Source: Alphaproteobacteria bacterium
GTDB lineage: Bacteria; Pseudomonadota; Alphaproteobacteria; Rhizobiales; Xanthobacteraceae
DNA length: 43,700 nucleotides
NCBI GenBank assembly: GCA_009781045.1
Contig: WQYW01000018.1
Span: forward strand, 1 to 43,700
Reading direction: 5' to 3'
Every line of letters begins with the position of its first letter. The first letter of the stretch is position 1. A program made the translations under genes and the position numbers. This document shows, in pieces, positions 25,706 to 35,070 of this stretch. The notes below the pieces were generated by a model. That model was not told the DNA's origin. It was given only the letters and a program-made list of their open reading frames with translations, and made no database searches.

Positions 25706-26881
25706 TCAGGCCACCGGAAACAATTCACCGGACAGACGCGGGGACGGAGCGAAACCGTCCGTATCGCTGAAATCCAGCGCCTCGATGCGGCCGGCGCGTT
25801 TTTCGATCTTGTCCGCCGAGACCACAACCTGACGCAGGTCCTCGGCAACATCGCCGAAATGCTTCTGCAGCCTGAGGACGCGCTCACGCAGCCGTGCCAG
25901 ATCATCGCCGAGCAGGGTCACTTCGCTGCGGATCTGGTCGGCGGCGTCGCGCATCCTGGCGTCCCTTGTGATCTGCTGCACCACCTCCACCGCCAGCATC
26001 AGGATCGTCGGTGACACCAGTACCACTCTGGCGCGGTAGGCTTTCTGGATCACCTCGGCAAAGCCGTCGTGGATTTCGGCGTAGACCGATTCGGAAGGCA
26101 CGAACATCAGCGCCAGATCCTGGGTCTCACCCGCGATGAGGTATTTCTCCGCGATGTCGCTGACATGTTTCAGGACGTCGCTGCGCAGCCGCTGCGCAGC
26201 TGCGCGCCGTGCCTCCTCCCCCCGCGCCTCGTGAAGCGCGGTCATGGCTTCCAGGGGGAATTTGGCATCGATGCACAGCGGCAGCTGGTCCGGCAGCAGC
26301 ACCACGCAATCGGGCCGCTTGCCGGTCGAGAGCGTGAACTGGAACTGATAGGCCCCGGACGGCAGAGCGTCGCGGATGATGGCCTCCATCCGCGCCTGGC
26401 CGAAGGCCCCGCGCGACTGCTTGTTGGCCAGCACCTCGCGCAGGGTCGTGACCTCCGAAGCCAGTTCGGTGATGTTGTGGTGGGCGCTGTCGATGATGCC
26501 GAGGCGCTCATGCAGCGCCGTCAGGCTTTCCAGGGTGGAGCGGGTGGCACGCTCCATGGAGCGGCCGACCCGGGAGGTGACGCAATCCAGCCGCTCATTG
26601 ACCGCCCGCGTCATCTCGACCTGACGCCCGGCCAGCGAGCGGCTCATGGCATCGAAACGGCCATTGGCCTCGCTCTGCGCCCGCAACAGCTCGCTGACGC
26701 GTTCCTCAAGCTCATCGGCCCGAAAGGCCTGGGTCAGGGCCTGCGCATGCGCCCGCCGCGAGGCCCGGGCGATGGCAAAGGCGATCATCACCAGCACAAG
26801 GACCGCCAGCGCCCCCAGGCCCAGAAGGACCGTCGCCATTCGCAAAGAGTGATGACCAAAAGTGATAAACACATCGTTCAT
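25706..26881 (-). CDS. rmuC: DNA recombination protein RmuC
   Basis: The 391-residue protein has an N-terminal membrane helix (ATVLLGLGALAVLVLVMIAF), a long coiled coil (residues about 45-150), and the RmuC nuclease-like domain: GAFGQARMEAIIRDALPSGA, DCVVLLPDQLPLCIDAKFPL, LALMFVPSESVYAEI and VVLVSPTILMLAVEVVQQI. RmuC limits DNA inversions at short inverted repeats, and the core is a PD-(D/E)xK-like fold. The conserved acidic and lysine residues (CIDAKFP) are present. It is divergent from def across 374 bases. Confidence 0.94.
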   Translation of the reverse strand: MNDVFITFGHHSLRMATVLLGLGALAVLVLVMIAFAIARASRRAHAQALTQAFRADELEERVSELLRAQSEANGRFDAMSRSLAGRQVEMTRAVNERLDCVTSRVGRSMERATRSTLESLTALHERLGIIDSAHHNITELASEVTTLREVLANKQSRGAFGQARMEAIIRDALPSGAYQFQFTLSTGKRPDCVVLLPDQLPLCIDAKFPLEAMTALHEARGEEARRAAAQRLRSDVLKHVSDIAEKYLIAGETQDLALMFVPSESVYAEIHDGFAEVIQKAYRARVVLVSPTILMLAVEVVQQITRDARMRDAADQIRSEVTLLGDDLARLRERVLRLQKHFGDVAEDLRQVVVSADKIEKRAGRIEALDFSDTDGFAPSPRLSGELFPVA

Positions 26882-27255
26882 GGTGATTGCTCAGGTCACG
26901 CCGGTGCAAAATCCACCCCCGGCGGTGCTTCAGAAAAAACCGCGTTTCACCCCCACCCAACCTAACCGATTCGCGCAAGCGCGCGAACGGAGAGAGAACA
27001 ATCGTGGTTAATGAATGGTAAACGCCCCCCGGGGCGCAGCACTGCCCCCCTGCGGCGAGCGGTGCGGGCGGCCCTGAGCAGCCCCCGCCACGCCTGCCGC
27101 TCCTCTCGCGCGGCGGCTCCTTCTGCGCTGCAGCTCCCGGCCGTGCCACGGATCACGACCGCCGCACGGTGAGACAACAAAAGCGGACAGCCGCAGACGC
27201 CTGGAGACGCCGGGCGCGATTGACGCTCCCGCAATCAGGCCCTACATCGCGGACC
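26882..27255. other. divergent region between rmuC and def
   Basis: These 374 bases should contain promoters for rmuC (leftward) and the def-fmt-truA operon (rightward). No clear motif was seen; the def start has only a weak ribosome binding site. Confidence 0.45.
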
Positions 27256-27783
27256 ATGGCACTGCGAAAGATCCTGACCCTTCCCGACCCGCAACTGCGA
27301 CTGGTGTCAAAGCCGGTCGAGACCATCACGCCCGAGATCCGCACCCTGGTCGACGACATGTTCGAAACCATGTACGCCGCACCGGGCATCGGTCTGGCCG
27401 CGATCCAGGTCGGCTGTCCGTTGCGCATCATCACCATGGACCTGGCTCCGCGCGACGACAACAACGAGGCCACGCCGCAACCCCGGGTCTTCATCAATCC
27501 GCAGATCGTATCGCAGTCCGAGGAGACTTTCGTCTATGAGGAGGGATGTCTCTCGGTGCCGCAATATTACGAGGAGGTGACGCGGCCTCTGAATGTGCGC
27601 CTGCGTTTCACCACCATCGACGGCAACGTGGAGGAGGAGGATGCCACGGGGATCTTTGCCATCTGCATCCAGCACGAGATCGACCATCTCAACGGCTCCC
27701 TGTTCATCGATCATCTGTCCCGCCTCAAGCGCGAACGCGTTATCAAGAAATTCGAAAAGGCCGCGCGACTGAACGAGGACTGA
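27256..27783 (+). CDS. def: peptide deformylase
   Basis: The 175-residue metalloenzyme removes the formyl group from nascent polypeptides. All three signature motifs are present: [10 protein letters not shown] (motif 1), EEGCLSVP (motif 2, metal-binding Cys) and QHEIDHLNG (motif 3, two metal-binding His and the catalytic Glu). Length is normal. The ATG at 27256 gives the canonical [15 protein letters not shown] start. It heads the operon def-fmt-truA, placing deformylation and formylation of initiator tRNA together. Confidence 0.97.
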   Translation: MALRKILTLPDPQLRLVSKPVETITPEIRTLVDDMFETMYAAPGIGLAAIQVGCPLRIITMDLAPRDDNNEATPQPRVFINPQIVSQSEETFVYEEGCLSVPQYYEEVTRPLNVRLRFTTIDGNVEEEDATGIFAICIQHEIDHLNGSLFIDHLSRLKRERVIKKFEKAARLNED

Positions 27784-27839
27784 TACCGGGATTCGGCGCC
27801 AGAACCGGCCCAACCCGAACCCGAAAAGGCGGGAACCCG

Positions 27840-28769
27840 ATGCCGCTTCGCCTCATCTTCATGGGCACACCCGATTTTGCCGTGCCGACGCTTGCTGAAC
27901 TGCAACGCCGCGGCCATGAGGTGGCGGCGGTCTATACCCGCGCCGCCCGGCCGGCCGGCCGGCATCTGCGCCTGCAGCCCACCCCGGTCGAACAGGCAGC
28001 GCGGGCCCGCAGCCTCAAGGTGATCACGCCCGCGACCCTCAAGACCGGGGAGGCGCTCGCTGAATTTGACAGCCACGGCGCCGACGCCGCGGTCGTCGTC
28101 GCCTATGGTATGATCCTGCCCCAGGCGGCGCTCGACGTCCCCCGGCTCGGCTGCTTCAATCTCCATGCCTCGCTGCTGCCGCGCTGGCGCGGTGCCGCAC
28201 CCATCAACCGTGCCATCATGGCCGGCGATACCGAGAGCGGGGTCATGGTGATGAAGATGGATGCCGGACTGGACACCGGAGCAGTTGCCGCCGCCGATCG
28301 GCTGCCCCTTTCCGACCGCATGACCGCCGCCGATCTCCATGACCTCCTGGCCGAGCGCGGTGCCGCGCTGATGGGCGCGACCATCGACGCGCTGGAACAC
28401 GGCATGCTGCAGCTGACACCGCAGCCGAAGGAAGGCGTCAGCTACGCCGCCAAGATCGACAAAGCCGAGGCGCGGATCGACTGGAACCAGCAGGCGCAGC
28501 AGGTCCTGCGCCACATCCATGGCCTGTCGCCCTTCCCCGGCGCCTGGAGCCAGCTCAACGCCGGCGAGACCATGCGGATCAAGATCCTGCGCTGTGAACC
28601 GGCGCCGGGTCAGGGTGGACCGGGCGAAGTGCTGGATGACGCTCTGGCCGTCGCCTGTGGTCAGGGTGCGATCCGCATCCTCCAACTGCAGCGCGAGGGC
28701 AAGGCGCAGATGACGGCACGCGACTTCCTGCGCGGCACCGCAGTGATGCCGAAGCTGCGGTTCACCTGA
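27840..28769 (+). CDS. fmt: methionyl-tRNA formyltransferase
   Basis: The 309-residue enzyme formylates initiator Met-tRNA using 10-formyl-tetrahydrofolate. The start [18 protein letters not shown], the active-site block [20 protein letters not shown] (catalytic Asn and His), [12 protein letters not shown] and the C-terminal tRNA-binding domain ending TARDFLRG are all typical. It lies 56 bases after def, and its TGA overlaps the ATG of truA. The ATG at 27840 is the standard start. Confidence 0.97.
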   Translation: MPLRLIFMGTPDFAVPTLAELQRRGHEVAAVYTRAARPAGRHLRLQPTPVEQAARARSLKVITPATLKTGEALAEFDSHGADAAVVVAYGMILPQAALDVPRLGCFNLHASLLPRWRGAAPINRAIMAGDTESGVMVMKMDAGLDTGAVAAADRLPLSDRMTAADLHDLLAERGAALMGATIDALEHGMLQLTPQPKEGVSYAAKIDKAEARIDWNQQAQQVLRHIHGLSPFPGAWSQLNAGETMRIKILRCEPAPGQGGPGEVLDDALAVACGQGAIRILQLQREGKAQMTARDFLRGTAVMPKLRFT

Positions 28770-29518
28770 TGCCCCGCTACCGCCTCCGGATCGAATATGA
28801 CGGCACTCCGTTCCACGGCTGGCAGCTCCAGGAGCGGCTGCCTTCGGTCCAGGGCGCGCTTGAGACCGCGCTCCAGGCCATGGCCGGCACGCCCACCCGC
28901 ATCCACGGTGCCGGGCGCACCGATGCCGGCGTCCACGCCACAGGCCAGGTCGCCCATTGCGACATCGAAAAGCCCTTTCCGCCCCACCGCCTGCGCGACG
29001 GGCTCAACGCCCATCTGCGGCCTTTGCCCATCGCCGTGCTGGATGTCGCGATCGTGCCTGACAGTTTCGAGGCCCGCTTCTCGGCGCTGAGGCGCCACTA
29101 CCGCTACCGTATCCTCAACACCCGCGCCAATCTCGCCCTCGACGTCGACCGCGCCTGGCGCGTGCCCCGTGACCTCGACAGCTCCGCCATGCAGATGGCG
29201 GCACAGCGCCTGATTGGAAAGCACGATTTCACCACCTTTCGCGACAGCGACTGCCAGGCCGCTTCTCCGGTGAAAACGCTCGACCAGCTCGACGTGCTGC
29301 GCCAGGGCCGCGAGATCGTCGTCCTGACCTCGGCACGCTCCTTCCTTCACAGCCAGGTCCGTTCCATGGTCGGATCCCTGGTCTATGTCGGTGAGGGCCG
29401 CTGGAGCGCCGACGATCTGGCCGCTGCGCTGGCCTTGCGCAGGCGCAGCGCCTGCGGCATCGTCGCGCCCCCTCACGGCCTCTATCTGACGCAGGTCGAC
29501 TACGACCCGCTGCCCTGA
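28769..29518 (+). CDS. truA: tRNA pseudouridine(38-40) synthase TruA
   Basis: The 249-residue enzyme converts uridines 38-40 of the tRNA anticodon arm to pseudouridine. It has the N-terminal [17 protein letters not shown], the catalytic Asp in [17 protein letters not shown] (about residue 52), [10 protein letters not shown] and the C-terminal [20 protein letters not shown]. The ATG overlaps the fmt stop (TGATG), indicating translational coupling. In many Hyphomicrobiales dapE/dapD lie next to it; here about 6 kb of accessory DNA intervenes. Confidence 0.97.
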   Translation: MPRYRLRIEYDGTPFHGWQLQERLPSVQGALETALQAMAGTPTRIHGAGRTDAGVHATGQVAHCDIEKPFPPHRLRDGLNAHLRPLPIAVLDVAIVPDSFEARFSALRRHYRYRILNTRANLALDVDRAWRVPRDLDSSAMQMAAQRLIGKHDFTTFRDSDCQAASPVKTLDQLDVLRQGREIVVLTSARSFLHSQVRSMVGSLVYVGEGRWSADDLAAALALRRRSACGIVAPPHGLYLTQVDYDPLP

Positions 29519-29842
29519 TACCTGACATCTGCGCGGATCCGCCCCGGCAAACCAGGCTGTCGCCCCGTTCAGGCACTCCTGGAGGAATTTCCGATCCGGT
29601 TCGAAGCCGTTGGCGGCCGCAGGGAGAGCCGGGTCCATGCTCCCCCGAGGCGCCTGCCTTACGCACATCGCCTGCAGGCGACAGCCACCGTTTGTCCGAC
29701 TCTTCCTCTGCTTTCAGCGAAAACCGCGTTACCCGCACCCCCGAACCATCGTCTGCAGCCCGACCGCCAAATCGCAGGACCCGATCCGGACCCGGGCCTG
29801 AACCCTGAACCGAAATACACGAGCTGGAGTCTGGCGGCTTCC
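29519..29842. other. convergent region after truA
   Basis: These 324 bases separate truA from the leftward exported-protein gene. No gene or clear terminator was recognised. Confidence 0.4.
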
Positions 29843-30349
29843 TCATTGCCCGAGCGGTCGCGGGCTCTCACGTGCGGGCTTCAATCCTCCGGCCGGACTG
29901 AATTCCGCGCTGCTTAGTAGTAATTCCGTAGTCTCCATGATTTCCAGAAGTTCCGCCTCCAGCCCGTTTCCCAGTCTCCAGATGTGAAATACATTCCCGT
30001 TCATATCCGGCCGCCTGCCAAACTGCGCGGAGGCCTCGTCAACCGAGACCGCCCCCTTCGCGCGCACCCTGAAAATCGGGTGGTTTGGCATCAAGCAGTT
30101 GTAATAGAATGAGATTTTATTGATCTTCGGCTGTTGGACAATGCACTCACGGGTGGCGAAAAACTTGTAATCATGCGCTTCGCAATTCCACCTGTGCTCT
30201 GAGATAACGCGTTCCGCATCCGCCTGCGACATGCCTGGAGACAAGCCCAGAATGTCCAGCCTGACCTCGCCACCATAGCTGGGGCCCGCTATTGCAGCCA
30301 CACCGACCAGCACTGCACAGAGTGTTCGTAATCGCATAATTGAAATCAT
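29843..30349 (-). CDS. exported hypothetical protein
   Basis: The product of about 168 residues starts MISIMRLRTLCAVLVGVAAI with a signal peptide cleaved near GPSYGGE. The mature domain begins VRLDILGLSPGMSQADAERV, a pattern seen in small exported proteins where a "GLxxGMSxxDAxxxL" motif leads a beta-helical fold, and has three cysteines (RWNCEAHD, RECIVQQ, YNCLMPN). No function is known. The frame extends to 30397; I chose the Met at 30349 since the signal peptide follows at once. It is the first gene of the accessory block between truA and dapE. Confidence 0.65.
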   Translation of the reverse strand: MISIMRLRTLCAVLVGVAAIAGPSYGGEVRLDILGLSPGMSQADAERVISEHRWNCEAHDYKFFATRECIVQQPKINKISFYYNCLMPNHPIFRVRAKGAVSVDEASAQFGRRPDMNGNVFHIWRLGNGLEAELLEIMETTELLLSSAEFSPAGGLKPARESPRPLGQ

Positions 30350-31573
30350 CGCAGCTGTCGCAGCTTCACGAAATCCGGCGTGATTCCGGGGTGACAAATG
30401 ACGTGCGGATCAGGCTCGTTCATGACTGACCAACGCTGTCTTAGCGCCTCCGCAATCTTATTCAAGATCGAACCTGCCCCGCCGGCGGCAGAGCGCCTGT
30501 GCGCAGAGGGCGCTCGGACTCGATCTTTCCGCATCGCATCACGGGTTTTGCGCATCCCCTGCAGCGCAGGGAAAGCCGCCAGCAACTCTCACTGCCTCAC
30601 AACATCGTTACCAAAGCCGCAACACCGCTGCCCCGCCCTTGCCGCGGGCCGAAGGGGCGGCACCCCGCCTTCCAGCAGCGCGGGCCACCGACCTTGAGGC
30701 CTGTCCGCCCTCCGCCCTGCCGACGCCACAGCGAAAGCGCGGCAATCGCTTCTTCCAGGGGGCGCAAAAACCCTGCGCGCCTGAAGTGCACCCCGGAAAG
30801 CGGCACGTGGCCTGCAGCCACCTCGCCTGCGGCGCTTTGGCGCCGCACCGCCGCCTCGCCCCCTTGCGACACAGCCTGCCACGCCCGCCACGGCCCTTTC
30901 GAACGCCACGTCCTGGTCGGCCGCGCCCGCCCGCTTCGACCTCACGGCGGAACCGCGCCTCAACGCCTGCGGTCGGGAAGGGTTGCCTGTTACCTGACGC
31001 CAGGCGGCAGAGACGCATGCTCCCCCCTCCCGGCCCCGCAAGCGGATCCATCCGTTTTCCGCGCAGGCTGCCCGTCAAATCGCGACTGCAGCAGCCCGGG
31101 CCCGGAACCGCAATGTCAAAAACGAAATGTCAAAAGCGAAATGAACTTGGAATGAACTGTGACGTCGGTATCCTATTCCGCCTGCAATCGCGCTTGTCCC
31201 AGCTCACCGCTCACCCTGCGTTCGCAGCCGTCGCGCCCCCCGGCCAGAATGAACATCGGTTCAGATCGGCTCCTGTCAACGCTGCGCGCCTGGAGATTCC
31301 TGGAGATTGTTGTCGGCATGGCTTCCACGACATGGGTTCCACCACATGGCCTGCGGGGCAGGCGCACTATTTTGCAACACTGACGCATCGCTGCCACAAC
31401 CGCTGCGCGACGTCACGGACGGCAGCAACAGGCGCGTGGACGATGGCGCCGACATGTTCTAAGCAACCGTCCGCCTCTTCCAGACCACCATCGCCACCAT
31501 TCCGTTCAGCCCATTGCTTCCAGCAATCGCACCCCATGAAACTCTTCCAGGTTGCCCCACGAGGAAGCTTGCG
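30350..31573. other. long intergenic region, no gene recognised
   Basis: About 1.2 kb between divergent genes is filled with overlapping Arg/Pro/Ala-rich frames that do not look like proteins. Around 31110-31160 short AT-richer units (AACGAAATGTCAAAA-like) repeat. It may be decayed coding DNA, but I cannot name a source. Confidence 0.4.
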
Positions 31574-32995
31574 ATGAAATTTTTTTTTGCCCTCCTCCTG
31601 CCTGCTGTTTCCGCTCTTGTTTCTCTCTGTTTTGTTCCTCCCGCTCTCGCTGCACCCGACACCCCGGCTCAGGCTCCGGGCAGCGCCGCTGCGGGCCCGG
31701 AAAATAGTACCGCCCCGACCTCCGGGGTGACCGCCGAATCGCTGCGCCAGGCCGCTGAATACGGCAATCCCACCGCCCAGGTCACTCTCGCGATGTCGCT
31801 GGTCTGTGCGCGCCGCAGCAGCACGCCGCAATCCAATCGGGCACAGGAGGCGGAGATCCTGTACTGGTTCCGCAGGGCCGCGGATTTTGGCAATGCATTT
31901 GCAGCCAGCACATTGCGCATGCTGAAAGCCAACGACACCGAGGCGGTTCTGCTCACCCTGCAGACGATCTGCATTGCCAACCCCGGCAACCGTCCCAACG
32001 GTGCGAAATCGGATATCGCCACCCTGCTCCAGCAACTGAATTCCACCAGCTTCAGCTGGCCCGAGCAGGGCGCTGTCAGCCTGATGATACCCGCGAGCTG
32101 GGACGTCCGCACCCGACCCGGCAATGACGAGTTCTATGTCTCAGCCGGGCCCGCAGGCACAGAGACACAGGACGCGGCAGCCGTGAATGTGCAGATTTCG
32201 CTCATCGCTTTGCCCTCCGGACAGTCTGCCGACTGGAAGCAGTCAAGGACAACGCTGCAGTCCGTCACCAGGCCGATCCTCGAGCAGTCGCTCGAGAAGA
32301 CCTTCGATCCGAAACCCTTCGCGTTTCTCGACGGCACCGGCTGGATGGTCCAGTTCACCGATGCCTCGCTGATCGACAAGCCCCACCAGCCGGGCACTTA
32401 CAAATTCGTGGCGAGCGCCGTCGTCGACCTCGACGACCGGGTCTTCCTTGTCGCCACCGTCCGGTTTGACGATCCTTCCCACCCCGACGTCGCGCTGGCA
32501 ATGGCGCTGCTGTCATCGCTGCGGTTCAAATCCGCCTCCCATGGTCCGCAGGAGCCGTTCACATTCACGACGCCGCAGAGCCAGGTCATCATCAAGGTGA
32601 CCGATACCACGCTGCGCCCCGCCAGCAGCCTGCCCGCCAGACCGGGCTCCTTCCGCATGCGCAGAGCCGACCCCCACCTCATCCTCACGGGCTGGCTGGC
32701 GCCGGCCTCCGACTACAAGGGACTGAAGGAATTCTGGCAGTCGGAGAGCCGCTCTCCCGCCTATGCCGTCGATCTTGCCCCGATCCGGGTCGAGATGATC
32801 AAGGCCGGTCCATGGGAGGTGATTGCCTTCGACGTCTCCCTACCTGAGGGCACCAGCGCCAACCTGCGGGCGGAGCGCATCGAGGCCGGCTCCTGGATCG
32901 ACCTCCACCTCTCCACCACCTCGACCAAGCCTCCTGCCGAGCTTCGTGCCGAACTCCTCACCGCGCTTGAGAAAATCGAACTGGTCGCCAAGTGA
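31574..32995 (+). CDS. exported protein with Sel1-like segment and C-terminal unknown domain
   Basis: The 473-residue product begins MKFFFALLLPAVSALVSLCF and has a signal peptide ending near PALAAPD. Residues about 55-110 hold a Sel1/TPR-like pair (LRQAAEYGNPTAQVTLAMSL, WFRRAADFGNAFAASTLRML). The rest, about 330 residues, is an unrecognised exported region, apparently two similar beta-rich halves (VSLMIPASWDVRTRPGNDEF and later ADPHLILTGWLAPASDYKGL). A GAGGAA site lies 8 bases before the ATG at 31574. Its last three codons fall inside the first unit of an 11-bp tandem array. The gene downstream also has Sel1 repeats, suggesting a related role, perhaps envelope protein interactions. Confidence 0.75.
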   Translation: MKFFFALLLPAVSALVSLCFVPPALAAPDTPAQAPGSAAAGPENSTAPTSGVTAESLRQAAEYGNPTAQVTLAMSLVCARRSSTPQSNRAQEAEILYWFRRAADFGNAFAASTLRMLKANDTEAVLLTLQTICIANPGNRPNGAKSDIATLLQQLNSTSFSWPEQGAVSLMIPASWDVRTRPGNDEFYVSAGPAGTETQDAAAVNVQISLIALPSGQSADWKQSRTTLQSVTRPILEQSLEKTFDPKPFAFLDGTGWMVQFTDASLIDKPHQPGTYKFVASAVVDLDDRVFLVATVRFDDPSHPDVALAMALLSSLRFKSASHGPQEPFTFTTPQSQVIIKVTDTTLRPASSLPARPGSFRMRRADPHLILTGWLAPASDYKGLKEFWQSESRSPAYAVDLAPIRVEMIKAGPWEVIAFDVSLPEGTSANLRAERIEAGSWIDLHLSTTSTKPPAELRAELLTALEKIELVAK

Positions 32996-33073
32996 GCGCC
33001 AAGTCAGCGCCAAGTGAGCGCCAAGTGAGCGCCAAGTCAGCGCCAAGTCAGCGCCAAGTCAGCGCAAAGTGAG
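32986..33073 (+). repeat. 11-bp tandem array, eight copies, starting at a stop codon
   Basis: The unit CGCCAAGTSAG (S = G or C) occurs eight times head to tail; only the last copy has a second change (CGCAAAG). The first copy encodes the final Ala-Lys and TGA of the preceding gene, so the array grew from the gene's end. The period is close to one DNA helical turn. No function is evident. Confidence 0.92.
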
Positions 33074-33586
33074 CGCAGTTGCGGCAGGCCGACTGCGCCG
33101 CGGCGTCCAGAGAAGGAAAACGCCCCTGCGAGCCTTGCGGGCATGGACTGCGCGAACCTTCTGAGGCTCTCTGCAACGGGTGATCGGCTGCCGCGCGGGC
33201 CTGCCGCCTGACAATGCGCAAGTCCCCGGGACAACCGGCCGCCCGGCCTGTGGCAGGATGAAGGAGCGATGCGGACCGGGCCTTCCGCGCATCCGGCGCA
33301 GCACCATCCTCCCTCGACAGCGGCGCACCTGCCCAGAGAGCCTGTCCGTGAGGCTCCCCGGCCCGCAGCGGCAGGTCCGTCCGCTCCCGCCAGCCTCGCG
33401 CGCGACCGACACAGCGCCGGCAAGCCGCAGGCAAGGCGCGTCGCCACTGCAACAGCCCGAGGTCCATGCCCAGCCGTAACGCGCCTTCGCGCCCGCTGCG
33501 GTGATTGACGCCCGTTTCCGAATGGGCCAACCTCCCGGTGTCAATTGCGCAAGCTGTACCGACAGGAACAAAGAGCCCCCCTTCGA
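33074..33586. other. intergenic region between the Sel1 genes
   Basis: About 510 bases with overlapping frames on both strands, all Arg/Pro-rich shadows. A minus-strand frame of 277 codons crosses into the next gene and is not convincing. No RNA or element was recognised. Confidence 0.4.
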
Positions 33587-34336
33587 ATGAAAATGATTGC
33601 CGCTGCCACTGCCGCTGCCCTGGCCCTCTGCCTTGGTCTCACCCCGCCGGTCTTTGCCCAGAGCACATCCCGCCCCGCCAGCCGGGAGCAGCCATCCGCA
33701 GACCTCGACAGCACACGTGCCGCCGCGGAACGGGGGGACGCTGAGGCACAGTTCAATCTGGCTGTGGCGTACGAAAACGGCCAGGGCATCCCCCGCGACC
33801 TTGCGCAAGCCGCCGCCTGGTACCGCAGGGCCGCCGATCAGGGACAGGCCAATGCCCAATACGCGCTGGGGCGCATTTACGCCACCGGCCATGGTGCGCC
33901 GCAGGACCAGGCCCAGGCCGCCGCCTGGTTACGCAAGGCCGCCGACCAGAACCACGCCAGGGCGCAGTATAATCTCGGAGTGATGTACGCCAACGGTCTC
34001 GGCGTAGCGCAGGACGATGCGCAAGCGGCTGCCTGGTACCGCAAGGCCGCCGATCAGGGCAACATGGCGGGGCAGTATAATCTTGGCGTCGTGCTTGCCA
34101 CCGGCAAAAGCGTTCCGCAGAACTACACCGAGGCGGTCTCCTGGTTTCGCAAGGCTGCCGAACAGGGGGCCGCGGACGCACAGTATAATCTCGGCGTCCT
34201 TCTTGCCAACGGGAAAGGCACCGCAGCCGACTCCGCAGAGGCCGTGCTCTGGTTGCGCAAGGCCGCCGACCAGGGACACGACAAAGCCCGGGAGGCGCTG
34301 CGGGAAGTCGAGGCCGGCAGCACCACGTCACGGTGA
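33587..34336 (+). CDS. exported Sel1-repeat protein
   Basis: The 249-residue product has a signal peptide (MIAAATAAALALCLGLTPPV, ending near FAQ) and then five to six Sel1-type TPR repeats of 36 residues from about residue 40 to the end, each with the pattern AxYxLGxxYxxGxGVxxDxxxAxxWyRKAADQG (for example AQYNLGVMYANGLGVAQDD). Such solenoids bind partner proteins or peptides in the periplasm. I chose the ATG at 33587; an upstream TTG at 33545 lacks support. It ends 20 bases before the truncated Panacea gene begins, and its stop may mark the truncation junction. Confidence 0.85.
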   Translation: MKMIAAATAAALALCLGLTPPVFAQSTSRPASREQPSADLDSTRAAAERGDAEAQFNLAVAYENGQGIPRDLAQAAAWYRRAADQGQANAQYALGRIYATGHGAPQDQAQAAAWLRKAADQNHARAQYNLGVMYANGLGVAQDDAQAAAWYRKAADQGNMAGQYNLGVVLATGKSVPQNYTEAVSWFRKAAEQGAADAQYNLGVLLANGKGTAADSAEAVLWLRKAADQGHDKAREALREVEAGSTTSR

Positions 34337-34355
34337 CGCGCGACCATCCGGCACC

Positions 34356-34718
34356 CCGGATCTGGTCGTTGGCGAGAGGTTTCAGGCTTGGCCCTACGGC
34401 CCTGTCCTGGCTTCTCTGTATCACCAGTTCAAGTCCAACGGATCAAAACCCATTGAGGGATATGCAAGAGAGATTGATCCTGCGACAGGATCAATTCGCT
34501 CTTTGAGGGTGTCTCCTGAAGACAAGTCGTATTATGACGTCTTTGATCGCGTTTGGCGCAGATACCGAGGCTTGACTGGTCTCCACCTGTCGGCACTTAC
34601 ACATGCCAGCGGGACGCCTTGGAGAAGTGCGCGAGATGCACGCCGCCCATATCTGTCTGACGATGATATCCGAAACTATTTGAGAAGGTTAGCCTTTGGG
34701 CAGGATGCCCATGACTGA
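34356..34718 (+). pseudogene. Panacea-domain (PanA/SocA/DUF4065-like) antitoxin, N-terminally truncated
   Basis: The frame reads DLVVGERFQAWPYGPVLASL then YHQFKSNGSKPIEGYAREID, and near the end YRGLTGLHLSALTHASGTPW and DDDIRNYLRRLAF. This is the middle and end of a Panacea (SocA/GepA, DUF4065-like) domain, an antitoxin module found with many unrelated toxins. The first 45-50 residues of the family (the helical start and YYxQxW segment) are missing, and no start codon with a ribosome binding site lies near the break. The base composition is less GC-rich than the flanks. It overlaps the next gene by 8 bases (ATGACTGA), as in toxin-antitoxin operons. Confidence 0.78.
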
Positions 34719-35070
34719 GCCAAAGGCTCCGCCTGTTTCGCTTGACAAGATTGAAGCTGCACCTATTGAGGTCCAGGAGGACGATTTTGATAGCGCCCAG
34801 AAAGAATCCGACTTACTTGCTGCCAGGAATATCTTCGAAAGAGAACCTGGCTGGCTGGGGCGATTATTTGGAGGGAGAGCAGAAAAATCAGGAAATATAT
34901 CTGGACTTGTTATCGTGCTGTGCTTTCCTGGAATGGCTATTGTTTTTGTCTGGCCCAACCATGTGGAGACCGGTTTTTCCGTCAAGGATGCCTGGCAGAT
35001 GTTGATGAGCGTCGTTACGCTTGTCCTCGGGTACGTGTTTGGCAGCAATGAACGATCCCACAAAGAATGA
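34711..35070 (+). CDS. small two-helix membrane protein, candidate Panacea-associated toxin
   Basis: The 119-residue product has a charged, acidic N-terminal half (residues 1-65) and two predicted membrane helices: ISGLVIVLCFPGMAIVFVW (about 70-88) and DAWQMLMSVVTLVLGYVFG (about 95-113), ending in a charged SNERSHKE. AGGA lies 6 bases before the ATG at 34711, which overlaps the Panacea remnant's stop. Panacea antitoxins are known to pair with varied toxins, including small membrane proteins that depolarise the cell; this protein fits that layout. The frame is intact although its partner is truncated. The toxin role is inference; it could also be an inert leftover. Confidence 0.7.
   Translation: MTEPKAPPVSLDKIEAAPIEVQEDDFDSAQKESDLLAARNIFEREPGWLGRLFGGRAEKSGNISGLVIVLCFPGMAIVFVWPNHVETGFSVKDAWQMLMSVVTLVLGYVFGSNERSHKE

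Noticed and set aside
30499..31577. Plus- and minus-strand frames in the 1.2-kb gap before the Sel1-like gene
   Set aside because: Arg/Pro/Ala-rich low-complexity translations in several frames at once, without ribosome binding sites.
32986..33073. 11-bp tandem array considered as a CRISPR
   Set aside because: The units are contiguous with no spacers and are far too short.
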